The notes: generated by a model from the sequence alone, not told the origin. A stretch of DNA of 64,000 bases from Dyella kyungheensis (GCF_016905005.1 NZ_JADIKC010000001.1:186001-250000), one strand, 5' to 3'; numbered from the stretch's first letter, positions 37,266 to 44,279 are shown. Numbers and translations: made by a program.

Positions 37266-37523
37266 TCAGGGGCGGGGGCGCGACTGAGGCCGCAGCGCTT
37301 CCAATGCTTTCTGGCAGACCTTCCCAACGTTCTGTTCCAACTCGTTTCCTAGGCGCTGCACACATGCCGAATCGCCTTGGCTGCAGAATCCATGTTGTCT
37401 TAGAGCCTGCGCGTTGTCTTGACACTTCTTGATGCCTTCGGCGCCGGTAACTTCCTCTGTGCCTGCGTTTGCGCCGGCGAGGGCGAGCAGCAGGATACAT
37501 GTCAGAAACGACTTCACGATCAC
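37266..37523 (-). CDS. Small exported cysteine protein, unknown
   Basis: 85 residues with a signal peptide (VKSFLTCILLLALAGANA) and a mature part holding four cysteines (KKCQDN, HGFCSQG, SACVQRL, KVCQKA), probably two disulfides in a small helical periplasmic protein. The GTG at 37523 overlaps the upstream gene's stop (GTGA); a second GTG at 37517 has the better Shine-Dalgarno (AGAGG). It is the last gene of a three-gene minus-strand unit headed by the TraD-like gene. Function unknown. Confidence 0.65.
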   Translation of the reverse strand: MIVKSFLTCILLLALAGANAGTEEVTGAEGIKKCQDNAQALRQHGFCSQGDSACVQRLGNELEQNVGKVCQKALEALRPQSRPRP

Positions 37524-37714
37524 CTCTCTTCGTCGTCGTGAGAGTGGGAGGGCATCAGGCTATGGACGGCCTTCTTGAATGTGCGGCCGAGGCCCATGTC
37601 TCCCCCCGGGCCGCCGTTGGGTGGAGGGGCGTATTTCGATCCACCTGCGGCTTTAAAAATCACGAGCACGCCGACTGCGATAGGTATTGAACCTAGAAGA
37701 TCTTGCGTAGTCAT
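37520..37714 (-). CDS. Small membrane protein, unknown
   Basis: 64 residues with one predicted membrane helix (LLGSIPIAVGVLVIF, about 6-20) and a Gly/Pro-rich then His/Asp-rich tail (PPPNGGPGGDMG, SHSHDDEER). It starts within the stop of the TraD-like gene (TGATGA) and its own stop overlaps the exported protein's GTG, so all three are translationally linked. No family recognised. Confidence 0.6.
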   Translation of the reverse strand: MTTQDLLGSIPIAVGVLVIFKAAGGSKYAPPPNGGPGGDMGLGRTFKKAVHSLMPSHSHDDEER

Positions 37715-38022
37715 CAGTTGACCTCGGGCGTGGCTATTTGATTCAGAAGAAGCAGAGCGGCCGCGCGTTCGCCGTCACGCGTCAGGTGCTTTTCCAGGAT
37801 CTGACGAACGACGGCCGGCGCGTCTTGGCTGAATCGCGTCTCGCGTTCCAGGGCGATGCCCCACAAAACGAGAGCGCGCGTCCGTTGGCGACGGGCGATC
37901 TTCTCGTTTCGGGCCTTTGCGCGAGCATCGCGAGCTTGTGCCTGCGCCTTTAGCTCAGCGAGACGGGCGGCTGTGCGCTCAATCTTTTGCTGAAGGATGG
38001 CGCTCTGTTTCTCTTTGTTCAT
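37714..38022 (-). CDS. TraD-like mobilization accessory protein
   Basis: 102 residues, strongly helical and basic: KIERTAARLAELKAQAQARD then ARNEKIARRQRTRALVLWG. This layout is typical of the Conjugal_TraD/MobC-like small proteins paired with MobA/MobL relaxases, thought to help relaxase bind oriT. ATG 38022 is chosen because the part upstream in the longer frame to 38640 is only a shadow of the relaxase gene. It is divergent from the relaxase, with a palindromic control region and oriT between them. Confidence 0.65.
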   Translation of the reverse strand: MNKEKQSAILQQKIERTAARLAELKAQAQARDARAKARNEKIARRQRTRALVLWGIALERETRFSQDAPAVVRQILEKHLTRDGERAAALLLLNQIATPEVN

Positions 38023-38049
38023 CACTTCTTGTCTCCATTTACCGTTGTT

Positions 38050-38102
38050 AATCAAATAGACGTTTAGGCGTCTAAATGTTTGATTTTTACGGTATCGCGA
38101 TA
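38050..38102. promoter_or_regulatory. Divergent operator/promoter of mobilization genes
   Basis: A long AT-rich dyad (38050-38085; AATCAAA...TAGACG-TTTAGG-CGTCTA...TTTGATT with a 3-nt bulge) is followed by the perfect palindrome TATCGCGATA (38093-38102). It sits between the start of the TraD-like gene and the relaxase and probably controls both. Confidence 0.55.
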
Positions 38103-38136
38103 ATAACCTGATGTCTATCGTGGTCATCCCGCCGCC

Positions 38137-40305
38137 GTGCGAAAGCACGAGCAAGGGCGCACTTACGACTTGGCTTCGCCAAGTCCGTGCGGCCCTTCGG
38201 GCGAAAGCAAGATCAAGAGCCAAGGCCAACCCATCGCCATCTTCCACGCCAGCACGAAACCACTTAGCCGTTCCGCCGGACGTTCGTCCGTAGCGGCGGC
38301 TGCGTATCGTGCCGGCGTGGTGCTGATCGACCGGCGGACCGGGGTCATCCACGACTACACCCGCCGTTCGGGTGTGGTTGCGTCCGAGCTGATCGCGCCA
38401 GGTGGAGTGATCCTCGATCGTGCGGAGTTGTGGAACGCGGCCGAGCAAGCGGAAGCAAGGAAGGACGCCCGCACGGCTCGTGAGTGGGTGCTCGCGTTGC
38501 CGGCGGAACTGGATGACGAAGAGCGCGCCGTTCTGGTGCGCGAGTTCGGCAGGGAACTGGCTACCCGCTACGGCGTGGCCGTCGACGTGGCAATTCACGA
38601 GCCCGACCGCGAAGGCGACAAGCGCAACCATCACGCCCATGTGCTGACAACGACGCGCGTTGTCGCCGGCGGCGTGCTGGGCGAAAAGGCGAGCATTGAG
38701 TTATCAGACACGAAGCGCCGGCAACTCGGCTTGTCGCCGGCGGCTGACGAAGTGAAGGCACTGCGCGAATGCTGGGCCGAGATGGCCAACAGGGCGTTGG
38801 GCAACGCTGGCCAGGAGGCGCGTATTGATCACCGTAGCCTCGCTGATCAGCAGGTCGCTGCCATGGAGCGTGGCGACCTGCAGACCGCCTTCGCGCTCGA
38901 CCGGCCAGCGCAGACCCATGTGGGCGTGCACGCCATGGCAATGGATCGCCGCGCCCATTACGTGCGTAGCGATCGAGGCCAGAAGCGGGTTGATGCGCGC
39001 GCCGCCCAGCGTGAGACCGAGATCACAGCCGAGGCACGGGCCGCCCAGGCCGTTATGGCCGAATGGGACGAGGCCGCAGCCCAGGTGGTCGTCGCCGAGG
39101 ACGCGCCGAGCTGGGCCAATGCTGGCGCAGTCGATCTCACGAACTGGGCCAGCGTTGGCCCAGTCGATCCCACGAACTGGGCCAGCGTTGGCCCAGTCGA
39201 TCCCACGAACTGGGCCAGCGTTGGCCCAGTCGATCCCATGAACTGGGCCAGCGTTGGCCCATTAAACCCACCAGAGGCCACCACGATGAGTCCCTCGATT
39301 ACCGCCCCACCAAGGCCGGTCGATGAACTGCGGACAGAAGCTGCCCGCCTCTCACGAACCGTGGCCCAACGGCTGGATGCTGTGCCGACATTGGCTGCAG
39401 GACGTGCCGCCCGTCGACAGTTGCGCGTCGAGGCCGCCCGCGATGAGCAGGCTTATGACACGGCGCGACTCAGCGCTGAGAGCCAGGCCAAGCGGGCCTC
39501 CGACTGGAAGCGAGAGCATCCGGTGCGTGCCATGCTCGCGGGCATCGTGAAGCCCAAGGAATTGCGCCAGATCGAGGCCAACCAAGCAGACTGGCTGCGT
39601 CAGGCGGAGCAACACAAGCAGGCCGGTCTGCAGGCCATCGACCGCCATAACGAGATCCGGCGCGAGCAGGCCGCCGAAGAAGCCAGGCATCGGCCGGCTA
39701 TCGAGGCACAGTACCAGGCCGACCAAGTGCAGCTCGCCAAGATCCGCGCAGAGCTGGCCGTCGCCGAGGCTGCCGCTGTCGAGGCCGTTGAGTTGGCCAC
39801 CGAGGTCACGCCAGAGCTAGCGCCGGCATTGCCGGCGCTAGACCAGCTCCGCGCCGCGCGCTTTGAGGCTGGGAAGGTTGAGACGCCAGGGGCACCGTAC
39901 TGCTTGCAGCTTGCCTACAACGAGACCCGTAAGGCCGGCCAGGTTGATTGGGACGCAGTGGCCATCTATGGCACTGCCAAGGCGTTGGCCAGCGACAACG
40001 ACGAAGAACACTGCGCTGCTGCGTTGGCCAAGTGGTGGCCCGGTGAACAGGCCCGCGTGCAGGAGCTCGTCGAGCAGGGCCGCGCACAGGCCCTGATCGA
40101 CCATGTGCGCACCCGTCTTGCCGATGGGCGCGAGCCACGCACCGAGGAGGGCCGGATGCTGGCTGCCGTGGTCTGTGACCACGATGATGCCATTGCGCGG
40201 GCCGCGGTGGTGGCAACGTACGAGACGGCAGTTGAGGTCGTGGGCAACGATTCCGCGCTCCGTCCGGAGCGTGATAGCGAGCACCTCGCCCCCGAGCTGC
40301 GTTAG
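38137..40305 (+). CDS. mobA: MobA/MobL-family relaxase (MOBQ)
   Basis: Nicks oriT and leads the strand during mobilization. The 722 residues contain the MobA_MobL N-terminal domain: AIFHASTKPLSRSAGRSSVAA followed by AAYRAG with the catalytic-type Tyr, then the HUH-type metal motif KRNHHAHVLTTTRV. The central part holds tandem WASVGPVDPTN repeats, and the C-terminal half is long helical, Ala/Glu-rich. Homologues start at the AIFHAS-like strand. No ATG lies there, so GTG 38137 or TTG 38170 must serve, and oriT overlaps the 5' coding end. The stop lies in a hairpin. Confidence 0.88.
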   Translation: MRKHEQGRTYDLASPSPCGPSGESKIKSQGQPIAIFHASTKPLSRSAGRSSVAAAAYRAGVVLIDRRTGVIHDYTRRSGVVASELIAPGGVILDRAELWNAAEQAEARKDARTAREWVLALPAELDDEERAVLVREFGRELATRYGVAVDVAIHEPDREGDKRNHHAHVLTTTRVVAGGVLGEKASIELSDTKRRQLGLSPAADEVKALRECWAEMANRALGNAGQEARIDHRSLADQQVAAMERGDLQTAFALDRPAQTHVGVHAMAMDRRAHYVRSDRGQKRVDARAAQRETEITAEARAAQAVMAEWDEAAAQVVVAEDAPSWANAGAVDLTNWASVGPVDPTNWASVGPVDPTNWASVGPVDPMNWASVGPLNPPEATTMSPSITAPPRPVDELRTEAARLSRTVAQRLDAVPTLAAGRAARRQLRVEAARDEQAYDTARLSAESQAKRASDWKREHPVRAMLAGIVKPKELRQIEANQADWLRQAEQHKQAGLQAIDRHNEIRREQAAEEARHRPAIEAQYQADQVQLAKIRAELAVAEAAAVEAVELATEVTPELAPALPALDQLRAARFEAGKVETPGAPYCLQLAYNETRKAGQVDWDAVAIYGTAKALASDNDEEHCAAALAKWWPGEQARVQELVEQGRAQALIDHVRTRLADGREPRTEEGRMLAAVVCDHDDAIARAAVVATYETAVEVVGNDSALRPERDSEHLAPELR
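38151..38187 (-). other. oriT with RSF1010-type nic region
   Basis: On the minus strand an 8-bp inverted repeat (GACTTGGC-GAA-GCCAAGTC, 38185-38167) is followed at once by GTAAGTGCGCCCTT (38166-38153). This is the order of RSF1010/R1162 oriT: a hairpin, then TAAGTGCG^CCCT. By that analogy the nick falls between 38158 and 38157 on the minus strand. The plus strand carries a partial mirror (CGTGCGGCCCTT). Confidence 0.75.
39128..39259 (+). repeat. Four 33-bp tandem repeats inside the relaxase
   Basis: Units 39128-39160, 39161-39193, 39194-39226 and 39227-39259 differ by single bases and encode VDPTNWASVGP (11 residues). A degenerate half unit precedes them. Each unit holds the palindrome CTGGGCCA/TGGCCCAG. 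They are in frame with the gene. Confidence 0.95.
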
Positions 40306-40314
40306 CTCGGGGGC
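40288..40314 (+). terminator. Hairpin at the relaxase stop
   Basis: 11-bp perfect stem GCCCCCGAGCT/AGCTCGGGGGC with a 5-nt loop; the TAG stop (40303-40305) overlaps the loop and the right arm. There is no T-run, so termination is uncertain. A second small hairpin, GCCGGCAATGCCGGC, follows. Confidence 0.5.
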
Positions 40315-40359
40315 ATGCCGCGTGAGCGGCGCCGGCAATGCCGGCAAGATGTATATTTC

Positions 40360-40408
40360 GTGACGCGTTACAAGAGCAATTTGCTCTTGTTTATTTGTGA
40401 CGCGTCAC
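40360..40408. promoter_or_regulatory. Two operator-like sites flanking a hairpin
   Basis: GTGACGCGTTAC (40360-40371) and the perfect palindrome GTGACGCGTCAC (40397-40408) flank the dyad CAAGAGCAA-T-TTGCTCTTG (40371-40389). A related site CGTAAAGCGTTACG is at 40723-40736 before the next gene. This is consistent with a repressor acting on both genes. Confidence 0.5.
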
Positions 40409-40481
40409 GATATTATTTCACCACCAGCGCGGATGATGCGATGTGCGACGAGAAGGCCCCAGCAAAGAAGGGGACGCCAAC

Positions 40482-40727
40482 ATGACGACTCGCAAGCGCG
40501 GGCGTCCGCCTGCTGGTGGAGTAGCAATGAGTGATGCGGAGCGAGCCGCACGGTATCGGGCGGCGAGGCGGCAGGCTGCTGAGTCGCGGTCAGCTGCACG
40601 GAATGCTGAGGGACTCTCGGATGCGGTGATCTTGGATGCACTCCGCATTGCTGTAGCAGATGGGCGAGCTCTCGATATATGGCGCTTCACTCAAGTGCTG
40701 CGTGATCGTTATCCAACTAAATCGTAA
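40482..40727 (+). CDS. Small basic protein, possible DNA-binding regulator
   Basis: 81 residues. The N-terminus has an AT-hook-like RKRGRPP followed by MSDAERAARYRAARRQAA, a basic helix common in small plasmid proteins, then a second helix (SDAVILDALRIAVADG). ATG 40482 is chosen over an in-frame ATG 40443. It is flanked by operator-like palindromes, so it could be an autoregulated repressor. Family not recognised. Confidence 0.55.
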   Translation: MTTRKRGRPPAGGVAMSDAERAARYRAARRQAAESRSAARNAEGLSDAVILDALRIAVADGRALDIWRFTQVLRDRYPTKS

Positions 40728-40754
40728 AGCGTTACGACATTTTGGAGGTCCAGC

Positions 40755-41054
40755 GTGAACGTACGGCATGAGCCCAATAAGCCTCTTCGTGGACTAGGGA
40801 AGCACTTGCTGCGGGGGCAAATCTGCGACGCACTTGGAATCGATGGGTATGGGCCGAGCGAGGAAGCCCTTGTTAACGACCTGCAGAGAAAAATCGAACG
40901 CCATTGCCAGCGTGTCGCACGGGCGGCTGTTGGGAGTTACAACGCTCGCTTGGCTGCGGCGGTTGCGCAAGGAAAGAGGGCGCTGGAGCGTGAGCCTAGG
41001 GCACTGATCGCTTTCACGCGATTCTGCGGCAACGTTATGGGTGCAATGGACTAA
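40755..41054 (+). CDS. Hypothetical protein
   Basis: 99 residues from GTG 40755, with GGAGG 8 nt upstream. It is helical and basic (LVNDLQRKIERHCQRVARAAVGSYNARLAAAV) with no recognised domain. It lies 27 bp after the small basic protein gene and 53 bp before the HNH-type gene, on the same strand. Confidence 0.55.
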   Translation: MNVRHEPNKPLRGLGKHLLRGQICDALGIDGYGPSEEALVNDLQRKIERHCQRVARAAVGSYNARLAAAVAQGKRALEREPRALIAFTRFCGNVMGAMD

Positions 41055-41107
41055 AGGCGAGAGGGCCCGCGGACACTCGTTGAGTGAGCACAGGCAGGGG
41101 CATAAGC

Positions 41108-41935
41108 ATGACTGAGCGTGTGGGCGGTGGGCGCAAATACGATCCAGCCGGATTCTGCATCTATTGTGGTGATTCGCAATCCAAGTTGGGCGAAGAACAC
41201 ATTTTGCCGCTAGGTATTGCCGGCAATGCGCTGGTATTTCCGGCGGCTAGTTGCTCCACTTGCGCTGCTGTCACGGGCAAGGTCGAAAATGAGCTTCTGA
41301 AGCAGGGTCTAGGCCTGTTTAGACACCGAATAAATTCCCCGACTAGGCGCCGTAAGGATCGTCCTGCGGAGCCGCTGGTCGGCATCGGTCGCCGCTTGGG
41401 TGACGGACCGCTTCAGGACAGCGGCGAGCGGATGGCAATCCCGATCATGGAGGTGCCGGTAGCCTACTTCTGTCTCAAGTTCCTTCGGCTCCCCGGCATA
41501 CTCTCCGGCCTACTTCCATCTGGTGAGATCACTTGGGAATTCTGGTGCCGCGCCTGGGAGGCTGAGGCAGCGTTGCAAAGAGTGAGGCCGACTCAGGAGG
41601 GTCTGCATTTGGGCGGCCTACGACCAATTACGTTTGCACGCTTTTTGGCGAAGGTGGCTCACGGGTACGCCGTGGCGGAAATTGGACTTGAGTCCTTCGA
41701 GCCATTGCTTCTGGATCTCATCCTCGGGCGCAGCGAAGAAATTAGTCACTTGATAGGGGGTGATGGACGGGACATGCCGCCTATGGACGAGGAGTTCTAC
41801 TTAACTTCGGGTTGGCACGAAGATGTTCATGGCTCCTTCTTGGTCGTGGTTATGCGCTTATACGCAAATCTCGGGGCGCCGTGGTACTCCGTAGTAGTGG
41901 GTCGCAAACGTGAGACACCTGAAATCACGAAGTGA
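41108..41935 (+). CDS. HNH-endonuclease-like protein
   Basis: 275 residues. The N-terminal part has CIYCGDSQSKLGEEHILPLG followed by ASCSTCAAVTGKVENELL: a CxxC...EH(I)xP...CxxC frame typical of HNH nucleases with a structural Zn. The C-terminal 200 residues (LKFLRLPGILSGLLPSGEI, SGWHEDVHGSFLVVVMRLY) match nothing I recognise and could be a target-sensing part. ATG 41108 has weak Shine-Dalgarno support; 41084 is an in-frame alternative. It is convergent with the cyclase-like gene, 7 bp apart. Confidence 0.6.
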   Translation: MTERVGGGRKYDPAGFCIYCGDSQSKLGEEHILPLGIAGNALVFPAASCSTCAAVTGKVENELLKQGLGLFRHRINSPTRRRKDRPAEPLVGIGRRLGDGPLQDSGERMAIPIMEVPVAYFCLKFLRLPGILSGLLPSGEITWEFWCRAWEAEAALQRVRPTQEGLHLGGLRPITFARFLAKVAHGYAVAEIGLESFEPLLLDLILGRSEEISHLIGGDGRDMPPMDEEFYLTSGWHEDVHGSFLVVVMRLYANLGAPWYSVVVGRKRETPEITK

Positions 41936-41942
41936 TAAGCGA

Positions 41943-42944
41943 CTATCGATCGCGACTTCGCACGGGCGACCCGTGTGGCAACTGTCCAGAAAGTGCCTGC
42001 ACATCCTCGGCGGTTGCTCTACGGACGGGTCGCGCGTACGCAGCAATCTCACCTTGCCTGGCATACGAGAACTGCTCGTAGTTGCTTCGAATAGGGCATG
42101 CTTCGCCTGGTTCGAAGTCGTTTGCAAATTGCTTCGACAGCTCCACAGAAGCCAATGTGTTCTGATAGTAGCCAGCGCTATCGCCGTCATCGCTCAGTGA
42201 CTCAATGACTGGTCTGACGTCGAACTTCCGGGTGTTTCTCCAATGCCTCGGCCAATCTAAAACTAAGCCGCTAGCCTCTCCTGTAAACGGCTCTTTTAAT
42301 TGCTCACTGAATTCCAAGCTGTAGCGCGAAGGAATGGTCTGTTGGGTGAACGACTGGCACATACCGGCACCAATGAATCGCTGGCCGTGCTCCAGCAGAT
42401 TTGCCTCAATGATGGGCTGACCCAGAAAGATGTTTCTGGCTTTGTCCAGTACGGCATCTCCAACGGCTACGGCGCCTCGGAGCGGCAATCCAATTTGGAG
42501 GCTGCGGCAAATTAGTTCATTGCAAACATCCAGAAAGGGGTCGCAGGGCACAGGGCAGAACAGCCAATCATGGCGAGGGTCCTGAGCCAATTCTTCGAGT
42601 CTTCCTTCAGCTTGAACCAACCGATCCGCCCAGATGTAATTCGACCAGACCAATAGCGTATCGCTCGCGTAAGCCATATAGACACGGCTGTCGATCACGA
42701 TCTCGCCACCGCTACACCAATAGGGTCCCTCTTTCCGGTTGGGAAAGAGACTATCTAGCTCAGCCCTTCGGCGATCACCTTCGACGACGATATCAATCAA
42801 TGCGGCGTATTTCGCAATGATCTGCTCAAGACCAAGGCTTTCGAACTTCCTCTTAAACCCAAGTACGTCGAACAGTCCGACCGCATAAGGCCTGACAATT
42901 ATCGGCTCTTGTTCCGAGATGCCGCCCAACCCGCTCGCCACCAT
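41943..42944 (-). CDS. Nucleotide-cyclase-like protein (class III fold motifs)
   Basis: 333 residues. The motifs follow the order of class III cyclase homology domains: YAVGLFDVLGF (first metal Asp, DxxGF type) near 20-30, YASDTLLVW (second Asp) near 92-100, then GLPLRGAVAVGD near 155-166 and IFLGQPIIEANLLEHGQ, equivalent to the helix with xNxAxRLE. A large group of uncharacterised proteins with this pattern includes the Pycsar cyclases of phage defence. No effector gene with TM or TIR domain is adjacent. It lies 17 bp downstream of the integrase on the same strand. The activity is inferred, not shown. Confidence 0.5.
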   Translation of the reverse strand: MVASGLGGISEQEPIIVRPYAVGLFDVLGFKRKFESLGLEQIIAKYAALIDIVVEGDRRRAELDSLFPNRKEGPYWCSGGEIVIDSRVYMAYASDTLLVWSNYIWADRLVQAEGRLEELAQDPRHDWLFCPVPCDPFLDVCNELICRSLQIGLPLRGAVAVGDAVLDKARNIFLGQPIIEANLLEHGQRFIGAGMCQSFTQQTIPSRYSLEFSEQLKEPFTGEASGLVLDWPRHWRNTRKFDVRPVIESLSDDGDSAGYYQNTLASVELSKQFANDFEPGEACPIRSNYEQFSYARQGEIAAYARPVRRATAEDVQALSGQLPHGSPVRSRDR

Positions 42945-42961
42945 TGCCCCTCCTGTTTCGA

Positions 42962-44074
42962 TTAGCCCATCCGTTTGGCCAGCTCTCCGGCATCTGGATG
43001 GTAGTACCGCAGCAGCATCCTTGTGTCACGGTGGCCGGTGATCTTGGCTAGTTCGTGGAGTTGAAACCGCGATGCCAAACGAGAGGTAGCCTCGTGCCTG
43101 AGATCATGAAATCTCAAATCCTTCAAAAATGAAGGCTTCGGGTCGTGCCCGCGCTCCATGCATTCCGTTTCGTATGCTTTTCTAGCTCGTTGCAATGCGC
43201 GCTCAAAAGCCTGCGTAATGCCATCCGGATGTACGGCAAAGACCGGCCCTCTGAGCGAGGGCGGCACGGCAGGCGTCTTGCGCCGCCTTGTCGTACCCTC
43301 ATGTCCCGGCAGCAATGCAATAAATGCTTCCAAGGCTGCCTGGGACAATGGGACATCACGGCTGTTGCCATTCTTCGTTTCAGGTAGATGTGCAACTCGC
43401 CTGACCAGGTCAATATGCTCCCAACGCAAAGAGGCGATTTCCCCGCGCCTCATCGCTGTTTCTACAGCCAGCGTGATGATCGTGGGAAGCATCTGCGATT
43501 CACTGGCCTCGGTGATGCGGGACAGTTCGTCTTTCGTATGACCACGATGGCGGTTGTTGGCAGGGTGCGCCGCAACGCGTCGTGTGCGTGCATTGTTCGG
43601 TGTTGGCTTACGCACAAGCTCGACGGGGTTAGAAAGGCTTTCCATGCCCCATTCCTTCCGAGCCGTATTGAACAAGTGCGAGAGACGCGCCAGGCGTCGC
43701 AGCACAGTAGCCGGAGCCAGCCCGTTCGTTAGCCAAGCGTCGCGCTGCTGCGCAACGTCGCCGCTACGAATGGTGGCCACCGTTCGCTTTGCCAGGGGCG
43801 TCTGTCGCCAAAGATGGAGTATGGACCGCTCTCTGATGGCCCCCTTCAGTGCAGGTACCACTTCTGCCTCGTAGCGATCCAGGAGTGCTCCCAGCGTAGT
43901 GCTCTCTGCTTCACTACGATCGAGCCACACACCACGATTCATTTCCGACTCGATCATGGCGGCCCAGGCTTCGGCTTCCGCTTTGGTATCGAAGGTCTTG
44001 GTCTGGGACGGCCATCCGCGCCTGCGTACCTGCGCCTCCCATGAATACCGTCCACGCCGCCGATACGTTGCCAT
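42962..44074 (-). CDS. int: Tyrosine site-specific integrase
   Basis: Integrates and excises the element at the tRNA-Thr 3' end. The 370 residues include an N-terminal arm-binding part (YRRRGRYSWEAQVRRRGWPSQT, in two pieces), a SAM-like core-binding domain, and a catalytic domain with AMRRGEIASLRW (Arg), TKNGNSRDVPLS (Lys), FHDLRHEATSRL (HxxR), ITGHRDTRMLLRYYHP (His and nucleophile Tyr). ATG 44074 is favoured by AAAGG upstream; GTG 44092 is also in frame. It lies next to attR, pointing into the element. Confidence 0.92.
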   Translation of the reverse strand: MATYRRRGRYSWEAQVRRRGWPSQTKTFDTKAEAEAWAAMIESEMNRGVWLDRSEAESTTLGALLDRYEAEVVPALKGAIRERSILHLWRQTPLAKRTVATIRSGDVAQQRDAWLTNGLAPATVLRRLARLSHLFNTARKEWGMESLSNPVELVRKPTPNNARTRRVAAHPANNRHRGHTKDELSRITEASESQMLPTIITLAVETAMRRGEIASLRWEHIDLVRRVAHLPETKNGNSRDVPLSQAALEAFIALLPGHEGTTRRRKTPAVPPSLRGPVFAVHPDGITQAFERALQRARKAYETECMERGHDPKPSFLKDLRFHDLRHEATSRLASRFQLHELAKITGHRDTRMLLRYYHPDAGELAKRMG

Positions 44075-44095
44075 GCTGGATGCCTTTGCCACGAA

Positions 44096-44112
44096 TGTGG
44101 CAAAAGTGTGGC
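44096..44112. promoter_or_regulatory. Putative integrase arm-type site, right
   Basis: TGTGGCAAAAGTGTGGC matches the left site (35638-35654) at 15 of 17 positions. It overlaps the region just upstream of the integrase start, so binding could also repress int. Confidence 0.5.
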
Positions 44113-44161
44113 ATCAATTACGATTAAATATATAAGTAATTGATTATATTGGTTACGTAAA

Positions 44162-44211
44162 CGCATTCGTAATGCGTAGGTCGTAGGTTCGATTCCTATT
44201 TCCGGCACCAT
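44162..44211. repeat. attR (50-bp direct repeat, right copy)
   Basis: Identical to 35507-35556. It contains only the tRNA 3' part, without the acceptor 5' strand and D-arm, so it is not a functional tRNA gene. Confidence 0.95.
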
Positions 44212-44252
44212 GTACTCATTCGCAGTCGTCCGTACGATGCCTGCAGTGGCCG

Positions 44253-44279
44253 AAACCCCGCCTCGCCGCGGGGTTTTTT
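44253..44279 (+). terminator. Original tRNA-Thr terminator, displaced
   Basis: AACCCCGC/GCGGGGTT stem with T-run (GGGGTTTTTTG), about 42 bp past attR. In an empty site it would directly follow tRNA-Thr. The rest of 44280-44551 has no supportable gene; a hairpin CTTGCCG-TTAAT-CGGCAAG (44451-44469) precedes the pilin operon. Confidence 0.8.

Larger units (their letters stand above)
35507..44211. mobile_element. Integrative and mobilizable element in tRNA-Thr
   Basis: About 8.65 kb bounded by 50-bp direct repeats of the tRNA-Thr 3' end. The integrase lies next to attR, pointing inward. The element has regulation (AlpA-like), a replication-type module, mobilization (MOBQ relaxase, TraD-like protein, oriT) and cargo (HNH-type and cyclase-like genes). 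No type IV secretion genes are present, so transfer would need a helper: by definition an IME, not an ICE. The sequence in 40.4-44.1 kb is visibly less GC-rich than the flanks. Confidence 0.9.

Noticed and set aside
38023-38640. N-terminal extension of the TraD-like gene
   Set aside because: The extension is antisense to the relaxase and has no resemblance to TraD-like proteins; the natural start is ATG 38022.
39128-39259. Possible CRISPR array
   Set aside because: The 33-bp units are directly adjacent with no spacers and encode a regular 11-residue protein repeat.
35507-44211. Prophage
   Set aside because: No capsid, tail, terminase or lysis gene is present; the relaxase and oriT point to a mobilizable element.
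44162-44211. Second tRNA-Thr gene
   Set aside because: Only the 3' 50 bases are present, without the 5' acceptor strand and D-arm; it is the attR copy.
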